A stretch of 64,000 nt of DNA, taken from NCBI GenBank assembly GCA_020637335.1, contig JACJWC010000002.1, positions 186,001 through 250,000 of the forward strand, written 5' to 3'. Made by a program: the position numbers and the translations under genes. The notes under the pieces are model-generated. The model did no database searches, had not been told where the DNA came from, and saw only the letters and a program-made list of their open reading frames with translations. Source of the stretch: Acidobacteriota bacterium (GTDB lineage: Bacteria > Acidobacteriota > Holophagae > Acanthopleuribacterales > Acanthopleuribacteraceae). Shown here piece after piece: positions 35,499 to 45,010 of this stretch. Position 1 is the first letter of the stretch; every line of letters begins with the position of its first letter.

Positions 35499-37796
35499 AT
35501 GGATATTTGGGCCTGGGTTTATGATGAAATGGAGCGCTTGCAGGCGTCCGGCCAGGGCCGTTTGGCCCAAATCATGGAGAATATTTCAAGTTACACCTGT
35601 GATGACCAGCACCATAAAGTTGATGCCATATATCCTGAAGGCTTGGCTCTAGCTCGCAAACAACCCAATAAGTGGATCGAGATCTACCTGCGGCATTGGT
35701 ATCTGCAAAGCCAGGTTTTAAGCCGAAAAAATGTAAGGGGTATGCTTTCAGAATCGGTAGATTTATTGGACTTTGCCCACCAGCCTGGAAATAGTAGTTG
35801 TCCGCAAAGTGTGTGCACCGTTCAGGATTTGTGCTGCACCTACAGCTTGCGGGACGGGAAGGGGTTTGTTCAGGAGCGCATCGCTGTCTGCCAGGAAACC
35901 TTGGCCCGTATAGATGCCAGTTGGCCTTGCTTTTTCTGTATCGGCAGCGAATACGTTTCGGCCCTTTCCGATGCGGGTCGTCATGAAGAGACCCTGTTGG
36001 AATGCGATCGCTTACGCACAATATACTTTCAACAAAACCTGAAGGAAGCCGGCTCAGATTTAGTCTTTAACCAAGTTCGAGCCCTGATAGATTTGGGTCG
36101 CTACGAGGAGGCCGAGTCGATTGCCCGTGCGGCGGAAAATCCTGGGCTAGGGTCTGGATTTCAGCGAAAACGGCAAAGCTATATCGCCTTGAGTTTGGCG
36201 TTTCAAGGTAAATATGAGTTGGCTATCCAAGAAATGTTGCCTTTGTCGGAAGTTTTGAAAGCCCAAGGGCATTTTTTTAATTGGTGTGAACTGAACTATC
36301 TTTTGGCTAGCCATCTACCTGAGCGCAACCATCCAGAACTCAATCAACAGCTCAACCAATTATGCTCCGGTCTGATCCAAAATGGCGCTATCCGCCACAG
36401 TATTCAAATCCGGCATTGGCAGGCCGAGCTGGCCCTGCAACGGTCCGATCTTTTTACCGTCAAACGCTGTATCAATTCAATCCAAGCCCTGATTCCCGAA
36501 CTGTACAAGGATTTGGGAGCGAGTGAAGATTTGGCCGATCTGAATGCCAGATTTGATCAGGCGGTTGCAGCTCGTCCAGTGGTTCCCATCGGCTTGGATG
36601 CAAATACCTCGGACCTCGAACTAAACCTATTTGATCTGGAGATTGCGTTCGAGGCGCAACCCGATCAGCCTGAACTTGGCATCCTCTATGGTCAGGCCCT
36701 GGAGGAAAACGGGTTTTTGGATGAGGCGCAGGCGGTGTACCAGAGGCTTCTCAAACAAAATCCCGAACACACGGAAGTACTGCACGAGCTATGTGCACTT
36801 TTGCTTCAAGATCAACGGTTTCAGGAATTGGATCGTCTGTTGCTGCCTATGCTCGAGAACGATTTGGATCGGGATACGCGTCTTGCCTGTTTTTGGTATT
36901 TAGCCCTCCGCCAGTTGGAGGTTTCACCCCAAGATGCCCTGGCCTGGCTGGAAAAACTATTGGCCTTATCACCCCAGGCCAAGCGTTCGCTGCACATTGC
37001 CGCAAATATTGAGGTTGAATTGGGACGCTATGAATCTGCGTTAAGCCGTTACAACCAACTTTTGGAGCTGACTGAAGAACCTCAGGAAATCCATTGGCGG
37101 CGGATGCTACCCGCAACGCTTCTGGGTCATTGGGATTTGGTGCGGGAATCGTGCGCGGCCGTTGGTATAAACCTGGACACAGATTCCGGCCCCATCGAAG
37201 AGAATTGGGGTGTCATTCGCATTCAAATCCAAGAGCAGGAAGAAACGTCCATAATTTATGCGGCCCAAACAGGGCCCGTAACGGCCGAACTGATTTCTAT
37301 CCGACCCGTTGAAAAAAAACAGGTTTACGGTTGGCAGGTTGTGTTTGATCCCCAACCGCTCAATCGCTTGGATCAAAAGGATGAAGACGGTGACCCTTGC
37401 GATGCCGAAGGCTCACCCTATTACCTGTTCAGGTCTGTTGCGATCCAACAAAAAGTGGATTATTTCGCATTTGCCATTGATGGTGTGTTTCCCGGTGACG
37501 AGATCTGGGACGAGTTGGTTACGGTCCTGGAATCGTTGGGCGTTGTGGTGAGTCGACGTAGCGGGGACCAGTATGTATTGCCGCATCCTGAGGACGAAGA
37601 TGTGGATCTGCCTGCCATTTATGCCATTGTGTTGGTCCCGCCGACCGTCGACCTGATGCTGGTCCATCATGCGCTTAAGGCCCAGCTCGAACAGGTCGAG
37701 CATCCTTTAATTTGGCCCTTGTTGGTTGCCGAGTTAGGCGATGCGGAAACCTTGGCTCTTCATGCGGATATCGAGGCCCGCTATCAAATCGAATAG
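35499..37796 (+). CDS. TPR-repeat protein coupled to HSP90-like ATPase
   Basis: The 765-aa soluble protein consists largely of helical repeats. TPR-like units are clearest around residues 375-530 (for example ILYGQALEENGFLDEAQAVY and RSLHIAANIEVELGRYESAL). The first ~340 residues are degenerate repeats with several cysteines. The last ~170 residues form a separate alpha/beta domain that I do not recognise. The ATG at 35499 follows the HSP90-like stop by 2 bases, so the two are co-translated. By analogy with eukaryotic co-chaperones it may bind the HSP90-like protein; that is inference. Confidence 0.75.
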   Translation: MDIWAWVYDEMERLQASGQGRLAQIMENISSYTCDDQHHKVDAIYPEGLALARKQPNKWIEIYLRHWYLQSQVLSRKNVRGMLSESVDLLDFAHQPGNSSCPQSVCTVQDLCCTYSLRDGKGFVQERIAVCQETLARIDASWPCFFCIGSEYVSALSDAGRHEETLLECDRLRTIYFQQNLKEAGSDLVFNQVRALIDLGRYEEAESIARAAENPGLGSGFQRKRQSYIALSLAFQGKYELAIQEMLPLSEVLKAQGHFFNWCELNYLLASHLPERNHPELNQQLNQLCSGLIQNGAIRHSIQIRHWQAELALQRSDLFTVKRCINSIQALIPELYKDLGASEDLADLNARFDQAVAARPVVPIGLDANTSDLELNLFDLEIAFEAQPDQPELGILYGQALEENGFLDEAQAVYQRLLKQNPEHTEVLHELCALLLQDQRFQELDRLLLPMLENDLDRDTRLACFWYLALRQLEVSPQDALAWLEKLLALSPQAKRSLHIAANIEVELGRYESALSRYNQLLELTEEPQEIHWRRMLPATLLGHWDLVRESCAAVGINLDTDSGPIEENWGVIRIQIQEQEETSIIYAAQTGPVTAELISIRPVEKKQVYGWQVVFDPQPLNRLDQKDEDGDPCDAEGSPYYLFRSVAIQQKVDYFAFAIDGVFPGDEIWDELVTVLESLGVVVSRRSGDQYVLPHPEDEDVDLPAIYAIVLVPPTVDLMLVHHALKAQLEQVEHPLIWPLLVAELGDAETLALHADIEARYQIE

Positions 37797-37810
37797 GTCA
37801 ATTGGCTGTG

Positions 37811-38461
37811 TTACGGTGCTTGAGCCGAAAAGATGGCGACGCAGCCGCGAATTTTTATGGTTACGTTTTGGAAACGCGTCTTAAGTCCGGTATCCAGATC
37901 GGTCAGGGTGTCGGATTGGTTGTGGAAGATGCCTTTACGGTTGTAGATGGCCATGAGCCGACGTGCTGCCCAACTGCGTGGCACCTCGCCTTGCAGAATG
38001 GTAGAACCAAACAGCCGGGCGCCCGGGTTGAGCACTGGTTTTAGGTTGTCGAGCAAGGTCAACTTGTGGGCCATCGGGCCCGGCAGACAGTGCAGGAGAA
38101 AGTTCAATCCGACCGAATCGAAGGACGGCATTTCAGGGAAAGGTTCGAACACGTTGTGTTGAACCGTTTGGGGTTGATATCGGGCAATGCGTTGACTGGC
38201 ATAAGCCAAGGTATTGGGGTTGAGATCCATCAAAACGATGCGCGGTTGGCCAGCAGAGAAGGTGCATTTATCGAGGAAATAACCGGTCCCCACCCCAATA
38301 TCCAGGTGGTTGGCCGACAATTGTTGGTTGTAGTGCCCAAGCAGGTGCGGACTGGGACATCGCCAAATCCAACGGTTGGAAATGCCCAAAACCCACCAAT
38401 CGTAAATGGATAATACCCGCCGCGAATAAACCGCTTGACCTTCCCGGACCGCCTCATCCAT
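37811..38461 (-). CDS. Class I SAM-dependent methyltransferase
   Basis: The 216-aa enzyme has the SAM-binding loop HLDIGVGTGYFLDKC and the acidic loop VLMDLNPNTL, with a later GLNFLLHCLPG motif. The N-terminus (YDWWVLGISNRWIWRCP) matches a subgroup of small-molecule methyltransferases. No neighbour points to its substrate. It converges with the TPR gene, leaving 14 bases between stops. Confidence 0.85.
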   Translation of the reverse strand: MDEAVREGQAVYSRRVLSIYDWWVLGISNRWIWRCPSPHLLGHYNQQLSANHLDIGVGTGYFLDKCTFSAGQPRIVLMDLNPNTLAYASQRIARYQPQTVQHNVFEPFPEMPSFDSVGLNFLLHCLPGPMAHKLTLLDNLKPVLNPGARLFGSTILQGEVPRSWAARRLMAIYNRKGIFHNQSDTLTDLDTGLKTRFQNVTIKIRGCVAIFSAQAP

Positions 38462-38530
38462 GTTAATCCACCTGCTTTTTGATGGCTCATCTTAAGCCAA
38501 AGGCACCCGGTTGTGTTGCATGGATTGGGG

Positions 38531-39262
38531 TTACGGCACCCAGATGGCGATTTTTAACGTGCTTGGCAAAGCGATGCCGGGCACAGTGCCCAAAACGATC
38601 CCGTTGGGTGAGGGCGCTGAACGAACTCCTAAGCTGTCGTAGAAATAATGGCCAGTCATGAGTATTGGGGTATAGGGTTCCGCACCTGTGGAATCGTAGT
38701 TGACCTCGATTTTGGTGGACGTGGGTATCCAGGTCATGCCATCCCAATGAGCATTGGCCGGTAAATTGGCTTTGCCGGCCTGCTCAAAAGGTTCGCTATA
38801 GCTCTGACTGACGGCGCTGGAAATACCAATGCCAAAAACGACCGGTTGCTCGTCATTGGGGTAGCTGGGTCCATCTTGGTCACTGACCCACTCGCCACTA
38901 TGGGCTTGGACTTGAAGCCAAATTTCGGATTCACCGGCTCGCCAGCGAATGATTTGGATGGTTTCGGCGGGACAAATCACTTGGTGATCGCCGGAATTGG
39001 GCGAGAGCAGGGCTAGGCTGATGGGCTGATTTTGGCTGGGGCTGGATTCCAGATCGACCAGGGTCTCTTTGAGGCTGAAATTGCCCGGTAGGCGGTAGCG
39101 AATCAACAGCGGTCTACTGGAGGATGCGATCAGCAGATCATGTCGATCCAGATACAAACCGATGGCGCCGATTTGGCCCGTGGTTTGGCTGATCGAAACC
39201 TGTTGCGGATTGATCAGGTTATCGCTGAAAAGCAGGCAATGAAAAAATACAAGCAAGATCAT
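38531..39262 (-). CDS. Secreted protein, third of three tandem paralogues
   Basis: This 243-aa protein has a signal peptide (MILLVFFHCLLFSDN). Its core repeats the pattern seen in the next two genes: 'TLVDLESSPSQNQPISLAL', then 'ETIQIIRWRAGESEIWLQVQ' and a Trp-containing strand, then a central FGIGISS. It is the shortest copy. I chose the ATG at 39262, with GAGGAG upstream. It starts 11 bases after the previous paralogue's stop. The fold is probably all-beta; function unknown. Confidence 0.7.
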   Translation of the reverse strand: MILLVFFHCLLFSDNLINPQQVSISQTTGQIGAIGLYLDRHDLLIASSSRPLLIRYRLPGNFSLKETLVDLESSPSQNQPISLALLSPNSGDHQVICPAETIQIIRWRAGESEIWLQVQAHSGEWVSDQDGPSYPNDEQPVVFGIGISSAVSQSYSEPFEQAGKANLPANAHWDGMTWIPTSTKIEVNYDSTGAEPYTPILMTGHYFYDSLGVRSAPSPNGIVLGTVPGIALPSTLKIAIWVP

Positions 39263-39273
39263 AGTTCTGCTCC

Positions 39274-40635
39274 TCAAGGACAGGCCGTAAATTCGCCCAA
39301 CGTCAGGTGATGGATAGGTAAAATTAGGAAAGGAATAGGAGGCTTTTTTCTCTGGCTTAAGTCAAAGGGGGCAAAGTCAAGCCAACTCAAACTGCCCAAA
39401 TAATAGATTTGAATTTCTGCCTCTACCTCGGTGGGTAATGTGCCTGAAGCTATTGAAATGGGTATATTTTGGACCTGGTGATTAGGGCCTGTGTTTTGGG
39501 CTAATAAGCACGTCAAATCACGCGACAACCAGGTTCCATCATCTATCTGAAACAATCGGGCATCAGCCGGTGCATAGGCTTCCAGAACAGCCGGTGAGCC
39601 CGAAATTCCAGATACCGGGTAACCCATTTTTGAAAATTGGATCGGCGTATTTCCTGCCCACATGAAGGGGTCGAATTCCGTGGATATCTCCATTAAGTCT
39701 TCAATTGGGAATCCGTAGTTTGCCTCATTTGGTAATTGAATCTTTAAAACGCGAAATGAGTAAGAAACAGGGATATTCGTTCTAATTGAAGTGTGTAATG
39801 TCGTTATCCCGCTTTGCCCTTCACATATCGGTTGGGACCCAAAATTGATGACCAAAGCTTGGGAATTTGAGCCCAAGGGTAATTTTCGGGCAATTGCGTC
39901 ATCAGATCGCGACTTTATTGCTGGAAAGCTAGAGTCCAAAGAAATAACTTGAGGATTACTCGCTCCAATAACCTGGTTAAGGGAGGTCTGTACCAGTTGA
40001 GGCGTAAATTTTATCTCAGAATATGCGTTGACATTTGAAAGGTTTGAAGCATCTATAACCAAAAGAGTAGAAACCCATGAGTTCTCATTTTCAAAGGGTG
40101 CACCGACGCGTTGATTGGCCTCTAAATTTGCTAACCCCAGAGCAAAAGGAGATGAATTTCGGGTCCAAGAGTTTCTGGCGGACACCCCAATAGTGAAAGC
40201 ACATCCATTATCTAGGTTGGGTGCACCCAAGTTGCCATCTATGCTCAACCAAGCATCAGTCGAACGCTGGACCCGGATCCAAATTGCGGACTCTCCTTGA
40301 ATCCATCGGACAATGGAAATAGCATCGGCTGAGGCTTCTACTTGGGTATTTGGGGTATTGCCCTCATACCTGAGTGCCAAATAAATTGGGAAATTCTCAT
40401 GCCCCTCTCCTTGGTAATCGACTAAGGTTTGGTTCAACTTTGCCCCATTCATGAGGTTAACTGCAATAAAGACGGGCGAATCTGGGGCTGCATTTGGGAA
40501 TGCATTGCTTTCAATAGCCATCGTAATGGAGCCGGCTTCTTCTGAATCAGTAATAAAGATATCCTGAACGTTTGTCCGGAAATCGACTTGGGCGGAAAGG
40601 GTTAGTCCCAGGAGGAAAAAAATTGAGAATTTCAT
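39274..40635 (-). CDS. Secreted protein, second of three tandem paralogues
   Basis: The 453-aa product has a signal peptide (MKFSIFFLLGLTLSAQ). The N-terminal ~200 residues are clearly related to both neighbours (TLVDYQGEGHENFPIYLALR, then AISIVRWIQGESAIWIRVQ, then TIGVSARNSW). The C-terminal half aligns loosely with the first paralogue. The ATG at 40635 overlaps the preceding stop by 4 bases (ATGA). No catalytic motif seen. Confidence 0.7.
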   Translation of the reverse strand: MKFSIFFLLGLTLSAQVDFRTNVQDIFITDSEEAGSITMAIESNAFPNAAPDSPVFIAVNLMNGAKLNQTLVDYQGEGHENFPIYLALRYEGNTPNTQVEASADAISIVRWIQGESAIWIRVQRSTDAWLSIDGNLGAPNLDNGCAFTIGVSARNSWTRNSSPFALGLANLEANQRVGAPFENENSWVSTLLVIDASNLSNVNAYSEIKFTPQLVQTSLNQVIGASNPQVISLDSSFPAIKSRSDDAIARKLPLGSNSQALVINFGSQPICEGQSGITTLHTSIRTNIPVSYSFRVLKIQLPNEANYGFPIEDLMEISTEFDPFMWAGNTPIQFSKMGYPVSGISGSPAVLEAYAPADARLFQIDDGTWLSRDLTCLLAQNTGPNHQVQNIPISIASGTLPTEVEAEIQIYYLGSLSWLDFAPFDLSQRKKPPIPFLILPIHHLTLGEFTACP

Positions 40636-42068
40636 GGATGGAAGGCTCCTTGGTTGACCCATTGCACCAGGTTCAGAAGCGATGGGTTCATTGGCCAGTT
40701 TTCCAGACCGAGCAAGGCATAACTACCCAAAGTTTGCACGTAAGTCGGTGTTTCCCAAAACAAAGGGGCGCATCCGTTTTGGCTGCCTTGGTAAGGACCT
40801 GATTCGATAAAGTATTGGGGTCCTTTAGGGCTGCGGAGGGTCACCATGACTTGTGGGGTTTCGGGCGCGCAATTGGGCCGGATCAGGGTCGCCACCAGTT
40901 CGCCTTCGAAACTGTCTGATGGAAAGGATTCATTTGCCGTTACATACACTTTTCGGGTGAGGCGGGTGCCACCCGGAGTCATAAACGTACCGTCGGCATC
41001 GTAACAACGCGCCGTGCCCGGGTCTGAAAACGGTGCCCCAAAATACGCCGTCTCGACAAAAAAGCCACTTTGGCCCTCGCTATCGACAAAAGCGGCCCCA
41101 GTCGGGAAGCCATAGGTTGAATCCGGGTCTAGGTTCAACACGACTTGAGCGCCGGCAAACCAGGGGATATTTGCCAAGTGTTGAAAACGGATTTGACCCT
41201 GGAGCGGTGTTTCCTGACCGGATAAACTGCAAAACGAGAGTCCTGGCTGGTTTTCCGCGGGTCCGGATTGAATGTTTATGGCGCTCTGGGCAATGGCAAT
41301 GGTGTCTGTTCCAGAAAAATTGGCTGAAGTTTGATCGCCCCAAACGATGCTGGACAATAGCGGCTCCGTTTCAACGCCGGTCGTTTGATAGTCATACGAA
41401 ACGACATAATGTTGAACCTTAGACTCTGGGGATGGAAACGGCTGGACTTGGCTACTGTCCAAATGGATACAAAAAAGCGTCGACATAAAATTGAGCTCGG
41501 TTGGGTTGGTGGAACTATCTCTTGAATTCGCCAATCGGTTGGCGCGTTGTACGGCCAGCAGCGGTGCATTGATCTGATAGGAGAAACGCGCGTCCACCCC
41601 AAATTGGAATGCAACCCGATTGTTGTAATCCGGCGCTTGGTTTTGGGTACCATTAAATAACCATTTATTCGATTGTTGGGTGACTTTGAGATAAATTTGG
41701 TTTTCGCCCTCGCGCCAGCGCACGATCGACACGGCTTGCGGGTCGGCGGTAAGAGTCCAGTCCGTTTGGGTATTGTCGAGACGCATGGCCAGGTAGATGG
41801 GTTGATTATTGCTGGGCGCACTTTGAATATCCACCAAGGTTTGGGCAAGCGTTGCGCCGTTTTGAAGGGTTATTCGGATGTATTCTGGAGTTGTGGGACC
41901 TGCCTCAAAAAAATCATCGCCGTCGACCGTCAGGGTCATTGGGCCGGCCAATTGCGGGCCCGAATCCAAGGCTACAAATTGGGCATTGCAGTTGATATCC
42001 ACCGTTGCCAAGGCCGAAAGCCCAACGGATATCAGCAGAAAACCCAAAACCCAACAGCGCTTTGTCAT
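40632..42068 (-). CDS. Secreted protein, first of three tandem paralogues
   Basis: The 478-aa protein has a signal peptide (MTKRCWVLGFLLISVGLSALA). It is the longest member of the family: TLVDIQSAPSNNQPIYLAMR, then AVSIVRWREGENQIYLKVT, then FQFGVDARFSY, followed by a second beta-rich half. Its tail ENWPMNPSLLNLVQWVNQ resembles the tail of the lactonase-like secreted protein at 14179-15474. The ATG at 42068 has GAGGA 6 nt upstream. It leads a three-gene operon of paralogues; function unknown. Confidence 0.7.
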   Translation of the reverse strand: MTKRCWVLGFLLISVGLSALATVDINCNAQFVALDSGPQLAGPMTLTVDGDDFFEAGPTTPEYIRITLQNGATLAQTLVDIQSAPSNNQPIYLAMRLDNTQTDWTLTADPQAVSIVRWREGENQIYLKVTQQSNKWLFNGTQNQAPDYNNRVAFQFGVDARFSYQINAPLLAVQRANRLANSRDSSTNPTELNFMSTLFCIHLDSSQVQPFPSPESKVQHYVVSYDYQTTGVETEPLLSSIVWGDQTSANFSGTDTIAIAQSAINIQSGPAENQPGLSFCSLSGQETPLQGQIRFQHLANIPWFAGAQVVLNLDPDSTYGFPTGAAFVDSEGQSGFFVETAYFGAPFSDPGTARCYDADGTFMTPGGTRLTRKVYVTANESFPSDSFEGELVATLIRPNCAPETPQVMVTLRSPKGPQYFIESGPYQGSQNGCAPLFWETPTYVQTLGSYALLGLENWPMNPSLLNLVQWVNQGAFHP

Positions 42069-42173
42069 GCAAATCCTCGCGAATCCAAAATCGCGGCATT
42101 TTAGCATTGGCATTGTTTTTTATGGTTGTCAAAATTTGGAAAATATCAAAAAAGCGCAAGGCTTGGGAGTTGG

Positions 42174-42818
42174 TTAGGGTTTTTCAATCAGAAAATGCGT
42201 GGCTTTTTCGCCCGGTACGCGTTGCGTGCAGCGGTAACCCAATGCGGCCAGGTCGAGGTTGGTAAAAAGTGCTTCGCCGCGGCCCAGCAGGACAGGCGAG
42301 ACGACCAAGTGAATTTCATCGATCAGGCCAGCTTGCAGGTATTGGCGGATGGTCGAAACCCCGCCGCCGAGGCGAATATCCAGCTCACCAGCCGCCTCTT
42401 GGGCAAGGGCCAGGGCCGCTTCGATGCCTTCGGTCACGAAGTGGAAGGTGGTGCCACCGGCCATTTTGATCGGCGCGCGTGCATGGTTCGTCAGGATAAA
42501 GGCCGGCGTGTGGTAGGGCGGATTGTCGCCCCACCAGCCTTTCCAGTCATCATTGGGCCAGGGGCCGCGGATGGGCCCGAACATGTTGCGGCCCATGATC
42601 CAAGCACCCATGTTCTCGAAACCTTTTTTGACGAAATCGTCGTCATTTCCGGTTGTGCCACCGCCGGTCCCATGCGTGTTTTGAAACGATTCCGTGGCAA
42701 AGGCCCATTCGTGTAGTTGCAGACCGCCCTCGCCGAGCGGGTTTTCCAGACTCTGATTGGGACCCGCACCAAACCCATCAATCGAAACGGCGAAACAGGC
42801 GACCTTCAACTTGCCCAT
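42174..42818 (-). CDS. Dihydrofolate reductase family protein (RibD C-terminal type)
   Basis: This 214-aa protein has the RibD_C/YwjB pattern: VACFAVSIDGFGAGP at the start, AWIMGRNMFGP, then DIRLGGGVSTIRQYLQAGLI and DEIHLVVSPVLLGRGEALF. Members are NADPH-binding reductases of uncertain substrate, distinct from classical FolA. It lies on the same strand as, and 67 nt after, a VOC-family gene. Confidence 0.9.
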   Translation of the reverse strand: MGKLKVACFAVSIDGFGAGPNQSLENPLGEGGLQLHEWAFATESFQNTHGTGGGTTGNDDDFVKKGFENMGAWIMGRNMFGPIRGPWPNDDWKGWWGDNPPYHTPAFILTNHARAPIKMAGGTTFHFVTEGIEAALALAQEAAGELDIRLGGGVSTIRQYLQAGLIDEIHLVVSPVLLGRGEALFTNLDLAALGYRCTQRVPGEKATHFLIEKP

Positions 42819-42885
42819 ACAACCCTCTTTTCTGGTACGTTTTCAGTGCAACATCTTAGACCGGAACTCAGGTTCAGGGATCAGA

Positions 42886-43272
42886 TTATTCGGGTTTGTG
42901 GCAGACCGCTTCGATGTTGTGGCCATCGGGATCCAATACAAAAGCCCCGTAGTAATTGGGATGGTAATGGGGACGCAGGCCGGGTGCGCCGTTATCGCGA
43001 CCGCCTGCTGCCAGTGCTGCTTCGTAAAAAGCATCCACCGCTGCCCGTGAATCGACCCGAAAGGCAACATGTAGAGCCGGTTTATTGGGTTCGCCCTGAC
43101 CAATCCAAAAATCGGGTTTGGGCGGTTCGCCAAAACCGGCGAAAGCGGTTGATCCGGTCACCTCTGCCGGGAAATCCATTAAGAGTTCATAACCGATTGC
43201 GCCTAAAGCGGCGCTGTAGAATGCCTTACTGCGTTGGATATCACTGACTGAAAGGCCCATATGATCTAGCAT
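42886..43272 (-). CDS. VOC-family (glyoxalase-like) protein
   Basis: The 128-aa protein has two beta-alpha-beta-beta-beta units: MLDHMGLSVSDIQRSKAFY at the N-terminus and ALHVAFRVDSRAAVDAFYEA in the middle, ending GAFVLDPDGHNIEAVCHK. Potential metal ligands are His4, the mid-chain His and Glu near the end. It could be a glyoxalase, isomerase or antibiotic-binding protein; no context decides. Confidence 0.9.
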   Translation of the reverse strand: MLDHMGLSVSDIQRSKAFYSAALGAIGYELLMDFPAEVTGSTAFAGFGEPPKPDFWIGQGEPNKPALHVAFRVDSRAAVDAFYEAALAAGGRDNGAPGLRPHYHPNYYGAFVLDPDGHNIEAVCHKPE

Positions 43273-43369
43273 GGTGAGGACTCCTTAAAAAAGTTATGGA
43301 TCCCTTGGTTATACCACCATTTGGCGTCCCAAAATCATTTTCAAAGGATGAGACCGTTTCGTTGCCATG

Positions 43370-43890
43370 TGCGAACCGAAGGGGCATCAAATGGCGAGGG
43401 AAAACACTCAATCATCAACATCCAACGCCAAATTATCAAATTGGGAATTGAGCGTTGAATGTTGGATATTGGGTGTTTTGCGGCATTGCGCTCGAATCGG
43501 CAATCCGTTAGTCCGCCGTCTTTGCCGCGCCTTCAGCGCTTTCCGGGATGGCTGGCGAGGGGTCCCAGGGTTGCGCTCAAACGATTCGTGCCTCATCGAT
43601 TGTGCTTAACCCTTCGCTCATCTGTCTCAGGCCATTGGCCTGCCTGGAACCGTTCATTCCAGCCAAAGTGGGTCGGGCTGCCAGGCCCGACAATCCCGGT
43701 GTTCGTTATTGAGCGTTGGCCAGTATGGAAATGGAAATTTCATGACGGGTGGGGTCGTTATTCCGAAGTTGATGATTGAGCGTTGGGTGTTGAATATTGG
43801 GTGTTTTTGCAAGGTTTTTGAATCGCAAATATCAAACAAGGGAAGTCGAATATCGAAGGGCAATGCCCAACGCACATTCAACCGATACGC
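43370..43890. repeat. Intergenic repeat mosaic, block 2
   Basis: This block between the VOC gene and HD-Pnk has heptamer arrays (TTGAGCG/TTGAATG/TTGGATA near 43446-43472 and 43778-43799). It also holds a ~120-bp segment, roughly 43530-43650, that recurs near 46625-46755 and 47905-48030 (key piece CAAACGATTCGTGCCTCATC). TTCGAATATCGAA-like pieces follow. I see no gene in it. Confidence 0.75.
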
Positions 43891-43897
43891 CGCTTGT

Positions 43898-45010
43898 TTA
43901 GGTGACGTGCAGGATGATTTCGTGGGCTTCGGTTAGGTCCGGTACTTCCCATTTGCTGGCCATGCGGGTCAACGCGGCTTGTGGGACTGCGTTTTCACGT
44001 TCGCGGTTCTGGTGTTGGTGTTCGTTGAATGGAACTTCCACATAGACCAACCGCACGTATGCCTGATAGTCGAGCAATAAACCGATGTTCTGCTGGCGCT
44101 GGGCCCGGCTTAGATGCGTGGCATTCCAGACAAAATCCTTGCCGGCCCTTAAATAGCTGCGAACCTCTTCTCGTGCGGCCTGAACCACTTGTCCTTGTTC
44201 ATCGCTGGGTTTTATCTTGAGTTTTTTGCGCCAGGCATCGAGGGAAACCACGGGCATTTCCGTTGCATGGTTGCGGATCCAGGTGTCTTTGCCCATGCCA
44301 GGCAGGCCGACCATCACGGTGGCAGTGCAGCGAAAGGATTCATGTGGGACCACATCACGCTGGTGCCATTTACCCAAACAGTACTGTAACCGTGTATGCG
44401 GACTGGCAAAGGAGGCGGGTTGGTTCCAAAGACCCAATTCCTTTGCCCAGTCGCTAAATAACGCGATGTTGGTGAGCGCTTCTTCTTGGGCCAGAGAATC
44501 TTCACAGATGCGCCCGCGCATGTCTGCCATGGCCACTTCGTTTAACCAATCCAAGCGGGTGTGCAGCGAGAGTTTGCTTAACTTTCGTTCGCCATCGCTA
44601 TCGTTGACCAGGAAAAAAGGAACTTGATGGACCAGGATCAGACGGGCGATTGCTTCGCGCGTGTCAAACGGAATACCCCATTGCCAAAGTAGGTTGCGCA
44701 CTCGGATGGCGCCTGCGCGAGAGTGACCCCGTGCACTGAGAAACCCATCAGCCTCACGCCGGGTGGTTTCCGGTTTGGCAACATCGTGCAGTAGGCAGGC
44801 CCAAAACAGGATTTCCTTGGCCTGTTCGGATGAATGGATCCAGGCCTCGCTTTGAATGAGGCGCTCCAGGACCATCTTGGTGTGGGTCCAGACATCGCCT
44901 TCTGCGTGGAAGAGCGGACTTTGCGGACAAGTCGCCATTGCGCGAACCCAATCAAAAGCCTCAAAACGGGACCAATCTCCTAAATCGGAGTAGGACAATG
45001 GGAAACTCAT
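43898..45010 (-). CDS. HD-Pnk: HD phosphoesterase / 5'-OH polynucleotide kinase
   Basis: The 370-aa protein combines two end-healing domains. The N-terminal HD domain (about residues 35-190) keeps the metal ligands: an early His, HD in ACLLHDVAKPET, RGHSR, LILVHQ and a late Asp in VAMADMRGR. The C-terminal P-loop domain (about 230-370) has Walker A GLPGMGKDT, the substrate motif VSLDAWRKKL and a lid arginine in ATHLSRAQRQ. Runella HD-Pnk of this build removes 2',3'-cyclic phosphate and 3'-phosphate and phosphorylates 5'-OH ends. Its ATG overlaps the RNA ligase stop (ATGA), so healing and sealing are co-produced. Confidence 0.88.
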   Translation of the reverse strand: MSFPLSYSDLGDWSRFEAFDWVRAMATCPQSPLFHAEGDVWTHTKMVLERLIQSEAWIHSSEQAKEILFWACLLHDVAKPETTRREADGFLSARGHSRAGAIRVRNLLWQWGIPFDTREAIARLILVHQVPFFLVNDSDGERKLSKLSLHTRLDWLNEVAMADMRGRICEDSLAQEEALTNIALFSDWAKELGLWNQPASFASPHTRLQYCLGKWHQRDVVPHESFRCTATVMVGLPGMGKDTWIRNHATEMPVVSLDAWRKKLKIKPSDEQGQVVQAAREEVRSYLRAGKDFVWNATHLSRAQRQQNIGLLLDYQAYVRLVYVEVPFNEHQHQNRERENAVPQAALTRMASKWEVPDLTEAHEIILHVT

